DNA of 64,000 bases from Candidatus Thiodiazotropha sp. (ex Monitilora ramsayi) (lineage in GTDB: Bacteria > Pseudomonadota > Gammaproteobacteria > Chromatiales > Chromatiaceae), in the NCBI GenBank assembly GCA_025655575.1, contig JAHXIP010000002.1:1-64000 (forward strand), given 5' to 3'. Position 1 is the first letter of the stretch; each line of letters starts with the position of its first letter. Positions 17,774 through 25,516 of the stretch are shown piece after piece. Made by a program: the position numbers and the translations under genes. The notes under the pieces are model-generated. The model made no database searches. It was given only the letters and a program-made list of their open reading frames with translations, and was not told the origin of the DNA.

Positions 17774-19315
17774 CTATTCTTCGTCGTCATCTTCGCCATA
17801 TCCTGGCGCTTCTTCCGGCGGTGTTTTCCGATTCATCACGATCGCATTACTGACGAGTTGATGAACACTAACGATCTGGAACATATCCATCCCGTAGTAG
17901 GGAAATACTTTTGTAAACTGGCTTTTGCAGATTGCGCAGATCGCTGCAAGATGGGTAACACCCTTCTCTTCCATCACGTTCTTGAAGGCGGACATACGTG
18001 GTTTAGCACCTTTGACGCGAACCTCCATCAGGTCGTCCGTCAATATGCCACCGCCGCCACCGCAACAGTAAGTACGCTCATGGATGGTGTCCCATTCCAT
18101 GTCGTGGTAGTTGTTGACTACTGCCTTAATGACCTTACGCGGGATCTCGAACTGACCGCCCGGTTTGTCACCCATGCGCGAGGCGCGCGCAACATTACAG
18201 GAGTCATGGAAGGTGATCGACATTTCATCATTTTCTGACTTGTCGAGTTCCAACGTACCTTTTTCAATCTCGTTCAGGGTGAACTCGCAGATGTGCTGCG
18301 GCACCGGATAATCGGGATCGAGAAAATCAAATGGGCCTGCGAGAGTATTCAGGAAGCTGTAGGCAATACGCCAAGCGTGCCCACACTCACCAAAAACGAT
18401 CCTTTTTACGCCCAGCTCCAGGGCTGCTTGTCGGATACGCAGAGACACGCGCCGCATGTTTTCGTAGCTACCGATGAACATGCCGAAGTTACCGGCTTCA
18501 GAGGCCGTTGTACTCAGCGTCCAGCTGACACCCGCTTCGTGAAATACCTTGCCGTAGCCAATCAGGCCATCCACATGGGGTTCTGCAAAGAAGTCTGCGG
18601 AAGGTGTGACCAGGAGGATATCGGCACCCTTGACATCCAGCGGATATTTGACCGCCACTTCTGTCTCATCGTAGACGTCTTCCTCCAAACCTTCGAGGGT
18701 GTTCTCGATGGCGGGTCCCGGCAGTCCCAGGTTGTTACCTATCTTGTGGACCTTTCCGATAATCTCGTTGCAGTACTTCTGTCCCACACCGATGGAGTCG
18801 AGAATCTCTCTGGCAGCCATGGAGATCTCTGCGGTATCGATACCGTAGGGGCAAAAGACGGAACAACGGCGGCACTGGGAACACTGGTGAAAATAGCTAT
18901 ACCAGTCATCGATGATCTCTTCTGTTAGATCTTCTGCGCCTACCAGCTTAGGGAAGTACTTGCCGGCAAAGGTGAAGTAGCGACGGTAAACTTTCCGTAG
19001 CAGATCCTGCCTGCCCACAGGCATATTTTTTGGATCCTGCGTACCAAGAAAATAGTGACATTTATCGGTACAAGAACCACATTTTACACAGGCATCCATG
19101 AAGACCTGGAACGAGCGATAGCGGCTCAACAGATCACCCATCTTGTCGATGGCGACCTCTTTCCAGTTCTCCACCTTTTCGCCGGGGAAACCCAGTGCTT
19201 CCTGGTGATCAGGTTTGGCCACGAAGCAAGTGATGTGCTCCATGGTGCCTTCGACCAGTTTGGGAACCTCGATAAACTCGCTCAGTTCCGGTGTTTTAAA
19301 TTCAGCTCCAGCCAT
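17774..19315 (-). CDS. dsrK: DsrK, HdrD-like catalytic Fe-S subunit, 513 aa
   Basis: The protein has two ferredoxin-type motifs, CVKCGSCTDKC (about residues 90-100) and CSQCRRCSVFCPYGID (about 155-170), and two CCG-type regions (FGECGHAWR, about 307; the CCGGGGG segment, about 415) that in HdrD-like proteins hold the special [4Fe-4S] cluster acting on disulfides. The proposed substrate is the intramolecular trisulfide or disulfide of DsrC. It is a cytoplasmic protein attached to DsrM in the membrane. dsrM lies 29 bases upstream. The C-terminus is strongly acidic (EDDDEE). Confidence 0.96.
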   Translation of the reverse strand: MAGAEFKTPELSEFIEVPKLVEGTMEHITCFVAKPDHQEALGFPGEKVENWKEVAIDKMGDLLSRYRSFQVFMDACVKCGSCTDKCHYFLGTQDPKNMPVGRQDLLRKVYRRYFTFAGKYFPKLVGAEDLTEEIIDDWYSYFHQCSQCRRCSVFCPYGIDTAEISMAAREILDSIGVGQKYCNEIIGKVHKIGNNLGLPGPAIENTLEGLEEDVYDETEVAVKYPLDVKGADILLVTPSADFFAEPHVDGLIGYGKVFHEAGVSWTLSTTASEAGNFGMFIGSYENMRRVSLRIRQAALELGVKRIVFGECGHAWRIAYSFLNTLAGPFDFLDPDYPVPQHICEFTLNEIEKGTLELDKSENDEMSITFHDSCNVARASRMGDKPGGQFEIPRKVIKAVVNNYHDMEWDTIHERTYCCGGGGGILTDDLMEVRVKGAKPRMSAFKNVMEEKGVTHLAAICAICKSQFTKVFPYYGMDMFQIVSVHQLVSNAIVMNRKTPPEEAPGYGEDDDEE

Positions 19316-19344
19316 TTGCAGCCCTCATCGGCCAAGCGATTAAT

Positions 19345-20067
19345 TTAAGAATCTTCAAGTTTTCTAGCCCACTCAACCAAATGTCTTTTCTCACGGGGAT
19401 TGTCCACTTGATTACGGGTTGGGCTAAAAAAGACGCCGGGTATATGCAGCAGTTTGCTGAAAGGCAGCAGAAGCATGAGTACAGCAACCAACGTCAGGTG
19501 TACGAGCAGGATTGGATCCATGGGCAGATTGCCGCCACTCAGAGTCCAGAATCCAGTAAAAAACTGTTTAACAGCAACCACATCAGTGTGGATGACGAAG
19601 GTCATCATCGCACCGCTCATACCGATGACAAGCAGCAGCAGTAACCAAAGATAGTCTGAAGGTGCTGAGATGTAGCGGACGCGATCAACGAAAATTCTTC
19701 GGATCAGCAATCCTGCCAGACCGGCGATCATGGCAAACGCCGCATACTTACCAAATGGCTGAATGAGCTCGATAGGCAACCAGACCGGATCGATGAAGTA
19801 GCGCACATGACGCGCCAGAACCAGGAACAGCCCCATGTGAAACATCCATGAGAAAATCCAGGTCCACTTGGTGCTTTTGAACAGGCTCTCGAAAAGAACC
19901 ACTTCACGAAACAACCGCATCACCACACCGGAGCGGGTCACGGGTGCCGGTGTTGTCGGAATCTTTAATGGCGCAGGTGTCTTGGCATACTGAACAATCT
20001 TTCTCGCCAGTCCAAGAACAAGCACTAAGGTCGCTAATATAAATAGCAACGCGTAGACAGATGACAT
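19345..20067 (-). CDS. dsrM: DsrM, NarI-like cytochrome b membrane subunit, 240 aa
   Basis: The protein has five to six transmembrane segments. The first (VYALLFILATLVLVLGLA) is at the N-terminus, and further ones surround conserved histidines (MFHMGLFLVLARHVRYF, LVHLTLVAVLMLLLPFSKLLHI) suited to binding haem b. It is the quinone-side membrane anchor for DsrK. Length is slightly below that of some DsrM proteins, but the NarI-like domain is complete. A very stable hairpin at 20101-20127 separates it from dsrC. Confidence 0.94.
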   Translation of the reverse strand: MSSVYALLFILATLVLVLGLARKIVQYAKTPAPLKIPTTPAPVTRSGVVMRLFREVVLFESLFKSTKWTWIFSWMFHMGLFLVLARHVRYFIDPVWLPIELIQPFGKYAAFAMIAGLAGLLIRRIFVDRVRYISAPSDYLWLLLLLVIGMSGAMMTFVIHTDVVAVKQFFTGFWTLSGGNLPMDPILLVHLTLVAVLMLLLPFSKLLHIPGVFFSPTRNQVDNPREKRHLVEWARKLEDS

Positions 20068-20100
20068 AATCCTGCGTTCCTCAATGAGTAGTCAGGTGTA

Positions 20101-20127
20101 CGGTGGGTGGCAAGTAGCCACCCACCG
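20101..20127 (-). other. GC-rich hairpin between dsrC and dsrM
   Basis: CGGTGGGTGGC (20101-20111) and GCCACCCACCG (20117-20127) form a perfect 11-bp stem with a 5-base loop, 13 bases after the dsrC stop. No U-run follows on the operon strand, so it is not a classic terminator. It more likely stops 3' decay or marks an RNA-processing point, letting the dsrC segment accumulate. Confidence 0.7.
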
Positions 20128-20140
20128 ACAACACAATTAC

Positions 20141-20473
20141 TTAGATACAGCCAGTCGGCTTGGGCAGGCCGGCGAAGCGGCACGCCTGCTTACCGGGGCC
20201 GTAAGGAAAAAGGGCGTAGAGGTATTTGGAATTACCTTTATCCTTACCCAGTTTTTTACCAACAGCCTTGGTCAGTACACGGACGGCAGGAGCAATCTGG
20301 TACTCTTCATAGTACTCACGCAGGAAGTTGAGAATCTCCCAGTGTTCGTCGGTCAGCGGCAGATCATCTTCTGCAGCCATTGCTTCAGCCACAGCAGGCT
20401 CCCATTCGGCCAGGTTGGTCAGGTAACCCTCTTCATCAGTTTCGAAGGTTTTACCGTTAGCTTCGATAGCCAT
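20141..20473 (-). CDS. dsrC: DsrC, sulfur carrier protein with two C-terminal cysteines, 110 aa
   Basis: The C-terminal arm KQACRFAGLPKPTGCI contains both redox cysteines (Cys98 and the penultimate Cys109), which defines true DsrC as opposed to TusE. It accepts sulfur from TusA and DsrEFH, presents the persulfide to DsrAB, and returns as a trisulfide or disulfide handled by DsrK. The N-terminus (MAIEANGKTFETDEEGYL) and length are typical. A cysteine-less paralogue is encoded at 26264. The downstream hairpin may help keep this transcript abundant, as DsrC is needed in excess. Confidence 0.97.
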   Translation of the reverse strand: MAIEANGKTFETDEEGYLTNLAEWEPAVAEAMAAEDDLPLTDEHWEILNFLREYYEEYQIAPAVRVLTKAVGKKLGKDKGNSKYLYALFPYGPGKQACRFAGLPKPTGCI

Positions 20474-20515
20474 ATATTCTCTCCCAATAGAGTTGAAAGT
20501 TATTCAGTTAAACAA

Positions 20516-20821
20516 TCAGACCCAGGCCTGTACTTTGTCATTCTCTGCAGCGAGGCTGACAAACTTGGCATAGTCCACGATTTCGATGCCATCAACGATC
20601 TTATCTTCGGCGACACCTCGTGCCTTAAGATCCGGGCCAAGCACGTAAAACTTTACGCCGTCGGATGCAGAAATTTTTTCTGCGACAGCGGTACCCTTGA
20701 TCGCACCATAGATTCCATCTTCGTACATCAGGACTGCGCTACCCGCTTTAACATAGGCCAGGCAGCTGTCCATGGAAGACTTCTCAAAAGGTGATTTATT
20801 GACGGTGTGTAAGATACTCAT
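20516..20821 (-). CDS. dsrH: DsrH, subunit of the sulfurtransferase DsrEFH, 101 aa
   Basis: This small TusB/DsrH-family protein carries a conserved cysteine at residue 20 (SSMDSCLAY), the same position as in A. vinosum DsrH. With DsrE and DsrF it forms a cytoplasmic heterohexamer that transfers sulfur to DsrC. It lies between dsrF (15 bases) and dsrC (42 bases). The start MSILHTVNKSP is standard for the family. Confidence 0.95.
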   Translation of the reverse strand: MSILHTVNKSPFEKSSMDSCLAYVKAGSAVLMYEDGIYGAIKGTAVAEKISASDGVKFYVLGPDLKARGVAEDKIVDGIEIVDYAKFVSLAAENDKVQAWV

Positions 20822-20836
20822 ACTCGTAACTCCGAC

Positions 20837-21247
20837 TTAGAAACTGAAAAAGACGTCTTGCTCATCCATGATGTCCGCCAATTCAGCGCGGCTTACCAAT
20901 TTGATGGAGTCTTTCTCTGCCCAGTCATCATCCTCATCTTCGTAAGTGAGAGGCATCAGATCTTCCAGCGTCAACCCCCGCTCCTCCAGTGACTCTTTTT
21001 CGACATACAACTTAGTGACGTCATAGTCTCCAAGCGCCTGGTAGGTGGGCGAGAAATTCTTCATCTCCACCTCAGCAGTATCCTGACCCTTGACCAGCTG
21101 ATAAACGCCGTCATCCATAAAAGCCAGACTCACATCCTGATCAAATGCAGCGCCAATCAACACGACTTCCAACGACTCCCAGGCATAGATAGTGCCGTAG
21201 GGCGCACGACGGTTGACGTACATGAATTTTTTAATCTGTTCAGACAT
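20837..21247 (-). CDS. dsrF: DsrF, subunit of the sulfurtransferase DsrEFH, 136 aa
   Basis: This TusC/DsrF-family protein contains the conserved RRAPYGTIYAWESLEVVLIGAAF-type N-terminal region and no cysteine, so it is structural rather than catalytic in the hexamer. Three consecutive ATGs are available. I choose the third (21247, MSEQIKKF) because the AGGGG ribosome site is then 9 bases upstream and the length becomes 136, as in A. vinosum. It is flanked closely by dsrE and dsrH. Confidence 0.94.
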   Translation of the reverse strand: MSEQIKKFMYVNRRAPYGTIYAWESLEVVLIGAAFDQDVSLAFMDDGVYQLVKGQDTAEVEMKNFSPTYQALGDYDVTKLYVEKESLEERGLTLEDLMPLTYEDEDDDWAEKDSIKLVSRAELADIMDEQDVFFSF

Positions 21248-21262
21248 CATCAACCCCTAAAC

Positions 21263-21655
21263 TTAGTCACCGAAAACCACAAGACGCTCCGACTGGATGC
21301 CCGCTTCAATCAGCTGACCCAGTCCTGAGATACGAAAGCCTTCGGCAATATTCTGTGCATCCTTGCCGTTGCGCTGCATCTCACCTTCGTCGACGATACC
21401 CCGTCTCTGTGCGGCTGCTACGCAAACCACCATATCGAGATCGTATTGCTTGCCCAATTCAGACCAACGGCTGACGATATTCCGATCATCCTGTGGAGGT
21501 GTAGTCAGATTCGTACCGTTATTGACACCGTCGTGATAGAAGAAGATACGCATGATCTCATGCCCGGCTTCCAACGCTGCCTTTGTGAACTGGTATGCCG
21601 AGTCCGTCGCTTGATGCTGATAGGGACCCTCATTTACCTGAATCGCGAATTTCAT
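21263..21655 (-). CDS. dsrE: DsrE, catalytic subunit of the sulfurtransferase DsrEFH, 130 aa
   Basis: The active-site cysteine is at residue 78 in DMVVCVAAAQRRGI, identical in position to the essential Cys78 of A. vinosum DsrE. The preceding HDGVNNGTNL loop and the length of 130 residues match as well. It binds sulfur as a persulfide and passes it toward DsrC. The gene follows dsrB after 45 bases. Confidence 0.96.
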   Translation of the reverse strand: MKFAIQVNEGPYQHQATDSAYQFTKAALEAGHEIMRIFFYHDGVNNGTNLTTPPQDDRNIVSRWSELGKQYDLDMVVCVAAAQRRGIVDEGEMQRNGKDAQNIAEGFRISGLGQLIEAGIQSERLVVFGD

Positions 21656-21700
21656 CAGTTAGACCTTCCTGTTATTTACCTTTACGTTGTCCGAATTCGT

Positions 21701-22771
21701 TTAGAAACGGATATGCGCAGAGGAATTCAGGTTGTTACGACTACCACGCCAGTTATCGATGTGGTACTTGGTAAATGGCAGACCTGTCTTCTCAAAGAAT
21801 TTAGGCCAACCGATACGTTCAGCCCACTCACCGATACGCTCCCAATCCTTAGCATCAGCTTTGTAAGCACTGAGGATCTGCTTGACGACAGCAGAAACTT
21901 CCGGCCAACGAGGAGGATTGTTCGGTACGCCGGCAGCTACCAGCTTATGCAGGGTCGGCTTTGAACGGGCGTTGGAGTTCTTACCACCCACCCAGATCGC
22001 AAATTTCGAGTGCTCCGGATCATTGATCTGCATCGGCGGACAAGGCGGAAAGCAGGCACCGCAGCAGATGCATTTCTTCTCGTCCACTTCCAAGGAAGGC
22101 TTACCGTTAACCATCGCAGGACGAATAGCTGCAACCGGGCAACGGGCCACAACCGAGGGACGCTCACACACATTTGCAACCTGAGTGTGGTCGATCTTCG
22201 GCGGCTTGGTGTGCTGGATATTGATCGCGATATCGCCCTGTCCACCACAGTTGATCTGGCAGCAGGAGGTGGTGAGGCGTACACGGTTAGGCATCTCTTC
22301 CTTGACGAACTCATCATACAGATCGTCCATCAATGCCTTTACGGCACCGGAGGCATCAGTACCCGGAATATCGCAATGCAACCAACCCTGGGTATGAGAG
22401 ATCATGGAAACCGAGTTACCAGTACCACCGATCGGGAAGCCTTCGGACTCCAGTTTGTCGATCAGCGGTTGGACCTTGGACTCCTCGCTCACCATGTATT
22501 CAATGTTGGAACGAATGGTGAAACGGACATAGCCTTCGGCAAATTCGTCAGCGATATCCATCAGCTTACGGATGGTGTAGAGATCCATCTGGCGCTGTGT
22601 ACCGGCGCGAACTGTCCAGATACTATCGCCACTCTTGGCCACATGATGCAGAACACCGGGGCGGGGACGCTCATGCCAGGCCCACTGGCCGTAGTTTTTC
22701 TTCAGGACTGGGTGCAAGTAGGCATCCATCTCTGGGACGCCACTCTCAATCGGCATACGGGGTTCCGACAT
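21701..22771 (-). CDS. dsrB: DsrB, beta subunit of reverse dissimilatory sulfite reductase, 356 aa
   Basis: The siroheme/[4Fe-4S] region has the motif CCQINCGG (about residue 150) and a second pair in CERPSVVARC (about 187-196). The inserted ferredoxin domain carries CICCGACFPPC (about 220). With DsrA it oxidises DsrC-bound sulfur to sulfite in the cytoplasm. I place the start at ATG 22771 (MSEPRMPIESG) because GGAGGT lies 7 bases before it; the longer open frame to 22840 runs into the intercistronic hairpin and is not family-like. Confidence 0.97.
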   Translation of the reverse strand: MSEPRMPIESGVPEMDAYLHPVLKKNYGQWAWHERPRPGVLHHVAKSGDSIWTVRAGTQRQMDLYTIRKLMDIADEFAEGYVRFTIRSNIEYMVSEESKVQPLIDKLESEGFPIGGTGNSVSMISHTQGWLHCDIPGTDASGAVKALMDDLYDEFVKEEMPNRVRLTTSCCQINCGGQGDIAINIQHTKPPKIDHTQVANVCERPSVVARCPVAAIRPAMVNGKPSLEVDEKKCICCGACFPPCPPMQINDPEHSKFAIWVGGKNSNARSKPTLHKLVAAGVPNNPPRWPEVSAVVKQILSAYKADAKDWERIGEWAERIGWPKFFEKTGLPFTKYHIDNWRGSRNNLNSSAHIRF

Positions 22772-22811
22772 ACCTACCTCCAAAAAAATAGGGTAATTGA
22801 TTCGTTTTAAA

Positions 22812-22835
22812 GGGCAGGCGGGCGAACCCGCTGCC
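22812..22835 (-). other. Hairpin between dsrA and dsrB
   Basis: GGGCAGGCGGG and CCCGCTGCCC pair around a CGAA-type loop, with one bulged G. The structure sits between the dsrA stop and the dsrB ribosome site. Only a weak TTT follows on the operon strand, so readthrough must be common because dsrA and dsrB are made in equal amounts. It is probably a processing or stability element. Confidence 0.55.
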
Positions 22836-22857
22836 CCCATAAATATCTAGAACTGGA

Positions 22858-24099
22858 TTACTGAGCCTTCCGCTCAGCCCACTTGGCCGCCTCTTCATCC
22901 CAGCCGTCGGTACGGACATAGGGATTCATACGCGGACGCTCGATCATATTCGGATCGATCTCCAAGCCGACACCTTCCAGGAAGTTGACCAGACCGATAC
23001 GCTCGATCATCTCACCGGTACGCTCATGCTCAAGCGCATTTTCAGCAAAGAAGTCCAGGATCTCAGTTGCCAGTTCTTCCAGCCACTCAAAATCCTCATC
23101 GGTTTCCATCTTGTGGAAAGGCACGATCACGGTACCCAGCAGATCACCGATTTTCAGGGTACGCTTACCGCCACACAGCAGGGTGACACCCTTGTCGTCA
23201 CCGGGAGACAGCGCCTTGTTCATAACATTGATGCAGTGCATGCAACGTACACAGGAGGGGTTGTCTACTGTCAGGGTGTCATCATCATTAAGGGACAGGG
23301 CCTTAGTTGGGCAACGAGTGATGACGTTGTCGATGGTGTACTTACGACCGCGAGCTGCGACAAACTTCTTGACCTCTTCCTGATCAACCTTCATGTCATC
23401 GCGCCAAGTACCAATGGTCGCCAGGTCAGCGCGCTGCACAGAGTTCATGCAGTCATTAGGACAACCGGATACTTTATACTTGAACTTATAAGGCAGCGCC
23501 GGACGATGCATATCGTCGAGGGCATTGTTCACCAGCATACGCATGGTGCGGCCTTCATCGAAGCAGGAGTTCTCACAGCGGGCAGCTCCCACGCAAGACA
23601 TGCCGGTACGTACAGCCGGGCCAGCACCACCCAGATCAAAGCCCATTTCGTTCAGCTCATCAAATGCAGGCTGGACGTTATCAGTTGTGCAGCCCTGGAA
23701 CATGATGTCGCCGGACTGACCATGGAATGCAATCAGGCCTGAACCGTATTTTTCCCAGATATCACACATCTTACGGATTGTGTTGGTATCGTAGTGCATG
23801 CCCGGAGGCGGCATGATACGCAGCGTATGAAACTCGGCAGCAGCTGGAAACAGCGCTTCACCGTCGTCGCTTTTCAGTTCGGTAAAGCGGGGAATGATAC
23901 CGCCACCGTAGCCGATGACACCGACTGTACCACCCTTCCAGTAACCTTTGCGGGTCTCGTAGGAGGTCTCAAGCTGACCCATCAGGTCAACCATCATGTC
24001 GTTGTCTTTGGCGAGGCGCTTGAGGCCGGTGACAAAGGAGGGCCAGGGGCCGCTCTCCAGCTGGTCAAGCATGGGGGTATCATGCATCTGTTTTGCCAT
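22858..24099 (-). CDS. dsrA: DsrA, alpha subunit of reverse dissimilatory sulfite reductase, 413 aa
   Basis: The siroheme-coupled [4Fe-4S] ligands appear as CVGAARC plus a later CPNDC. A ferredoxin domain with CVRCMHC follows (about residues 280-290). It forms the alpha2beta2 enzyme with DsrB; in this lineage it works in the oxidative direction. I place the start at ATG 24099 (MAKQMHDTPML) because GGGAGA is about 10 bases upstream; the in-frame ATG at 24114 overlaps that ribosome site. It is the first gene of the cluster, with a 500-base divergent control region above it. Confidence 0.97.
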   Translation of the reverse strand: MAKQMHDTPMLDQLESGPWPSFVTGLKRLAKDNDMMVDLMGQLETSYETRKGYWKGGTVGVIGYGGGIIPRFTELKSDDGEALFPAAAEFHTLRIMPPPGMHYDTNTIRKMCDIWEKYGSGLIAFHGQSGDIMFQGCTTDNVQPAFDELNEMGFDLGGAGPAVRTGMSCVGAARCENSCFDEGRTMRMLVNNALDDMHRPALPYKFKYKVSGCPNDCMNSVQRADLATIGTWRDDMKVDQEEVKKFVAARGRKYTIDNVITRCPTKALSLNDDDTLTVDNPSCVRCMHCINVMNKALSPGDDKGVTLLCGGKRTLKIGDLLGTVIVPFHKMETDEDFEWLEELATEILDFFAENALEHERTGEMIERIGLVNFLEGVGLEIDPNMIERPRMNPYVRTDGWDEEAAKWAERKAQ

Positions 24100-24606
24100 C
24101 ACTCTTTCTCCCAATGGTCGTTTTATTCAGATCTTTGTCTGCTTCCTTGCCCGACTGTGCATTGCACAAAGTACTAAGGCATGGAAAATCGGGTTGAAGA
24201 CCTGTATTCCGAAACCGCAACAGGCTGATGAGCCTGTCTCTACTGGCACGAAATTTTAGGGTTTCCTAATGCAGACCAATACCCTTCCAATGGGGGGTAA
24301 AGAGATATTAATGACTATCCCATTTGGGATATATTTTTGTTGTTTTTTACGCATTTTCTCCGAAAATTTTTATAATTAACATCAATAAATCATATAGTTA
24401 AAGTTAATAATTCATTTCTAATACTCACAATATACCCCCACTTTTGTTAGGGGCTGTTTTACCGATAGACTTCGTCAAGCGGAGCACTTGATCAAAACTG
24501 TCGCATGTTGTTCAATAGCAATACTTGACTAATTTACTGCGTATTTGCCATAGCCGATACGCCAACCACAATCGGACTATCTGCCATGCTTTATTTGAGC
24601 GAAATT
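24100..24606. promoter_or_regulatory. Divergent control region between dsrA and the Cas6-like gene set
   Basis: About 500 bases without a gene, AT-rich between 24320 and 24450. It contains an inverted repeat, ACAGGCT-gatg-AGCCTGT (24220-24237), that would fold in the dsrA leader. It also contains TACCC/GGGTA arms around 24280-24298 and the perfect palindrome listed separately. I expect the dsrA promoter here, but no convincing -35/-10 pair could be chosen by eye. Confidence 0.6.
24316..24331. promoter_or_regulatory. Perfect 16-bp palindrome TATCCCATTTGGGATA, candidate operator
   Basis: Two 7-base arms are separated by TT, with no mismatch, in the middle of the divergent region about 217 bases above dsrA and 276 bases above the first ORF on the other side. 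Size and symmetry fit a dimeric helix-turn-helix regulator. The regulator is unknown; the site does not resemble an Fnr box (TTGAT-N4-ATCAA). Confidence 0.5.
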
Positions 24607-24762
24607 ATGATGCAACACCCGGAGACAGAGAGTTTCGAAGCGTTGCTTGAGGTTGTGAAAGAGAGATCTAAAACAGAGATCTTCTTCCGCATCGATGTCA
24701 AACCCCCTTTCAATGACACCCCGGATAATTGGGAAGACCGCCTGGAAGCGACCTTTACCTGA
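24607..24762 (+). CDS. Short ORF, 51 aa, possibly the 5' part of the next gene
   Basis: ATG ATG (24607/24610) opens a frame with protein-like composition (ETESFEALLEVVKERSK, then EIFFRIDVKPPFND) that ends at TGA 24760-24762. The next frame on the same strand opens at 24729 and continues without a break of sense (YLRSHTDEKTIVKYLES). A single-base shift near 24751-24760 would join the two into one protein of roughly 297 residues. It could instead be a separate small protein overlapping the next gene by 34 bases. No known family is recognised. Confidence 0.5.
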   Translation: MMQHPETESFEALLEVVKERSKTEIFFRIDVKPPFNDTPDNWEDRLEATFT

Positions 24763-25502
24763 GAAGTCATACAGACGAGAAAACCATTGTGAAGTACCTA
24801 GAGTCAGAAGCCTTCATTGGCGACAACGAGTGTTCTGAGGATGCGGTTAAATCCAGCAAGCTGCTGGAGATCCGCCTGGATGAAAAACGTGACGAGCTGT
24901 CCGCTCTACCCGAAGATGCGCCAACCGACAGGCGACTCGAACTCAGCCTGGAGTCCGGCTATATCTTGCTCGATCTGCACCGGCAGCAGGAGGCATGGGA
25001 ACTTGCCAGGATAATCCTCAATCAAGCCCTTTCTGAAGAACTCTGGCTGCGCGCAGTTGAGGCTTGCGACATTATCTACCAGTCGGAACAGACGGACGCC
25101 ATCAGGGCGCTGGCCCATGGTATCTGGCTTGGGGTGACTTTCCCCATCGATCCCGAGCTCAGCGTGGCGATGCTTCAGCATTTAGTCGACGAGACCCCCG
25201 ACAACTCCGATGGCGCCGCCGTAGCTGCTGTCACAGCCTGTTACATTGTCGATATTCGGGCCAACGGTCCCGACCGGGAATCGCTCAAATTTTTCACCAA
25301 CCAACTATTGGGTCAGGTCGCAAGGCGCCACAGTCAGGTAGAGGAGCAGGAAATCTTCGATTTCTGGGTTGAGCGTATGGAATTGGACGACCCTGCAAAG
25401 TTTCTGCCACGGCTGGCAAAAATGCTGGATGTGATCGTTGAAGATGGCTGGTGGTTCGAACGCGACGACCTGCGAGCCAAGATTCCGGCGGACGTTCAGT
25501 AA
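24729..25502 (+). CDS. Helical-repeat protein of unknown function, up to 257 aa, possibly frameshifted at its start
   Basis: No named family is recognised. From about residue 60 the protein is almost all helix with TPR-like spacing (LESGYILLDLHRQQEAWELARIIL, then LWLRAVEACDIIYQSEQ, then a paired block around AVAAVTACYIVD), ending with an acidic, tryptophan-containing tail. There is no ATG near the 5' end: TTG 24729 gives 257 aa, GTG 24789 (weak GAGA site) gives 237 aa, and a frameshift with the 51-aa ORF would give about 297 aa. Its stop is 14 bases before the Cas6-like gene, so the two are almost certainly co-expressed and may interact. Confidence 0.7.
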   Translation: MGRPPGSDLYLRSHTDEKTIVKYLESEAFIGDNECSEDAVKSSKLLEIRLDEKRDELSALPEDAPTDRRLELSLESGYILLDLHRQQEAWELARIILNQALSEELWLRAVEACDIIYQSEQTDAIRALAHGIWLGVTFPIDPELSVAMLQHLVDETPDNSDGAAVAAVTACYIVDIRANGPDRESLKFFTNQLLGQVARRHSQVEEQEIFDFWVERMELDDPAKFLPRLAKMLDVIVEDGWWFERDDLRAKIPADVQ

Positions 25503-25516
25503 TCAAGGTGACAAAG

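Noticed and set aside
20474..20515. Separate promoter or terminator between dsrH and dsrC
   Set aside because: Only 42 bases with no hairpin and no convincing promoter boxes.
22010..22810. 266-codon open frame on the plus strand
   Set aside because: Antisense to dsrB, no ribosome site and no recognisable motifs.
22772..22840. Longer dsrB start at 22840
   Set aside because: It would translate the intercistronic hairpin; GGAGGT directly before ATG 22771 gives the family-typical N-terminus.
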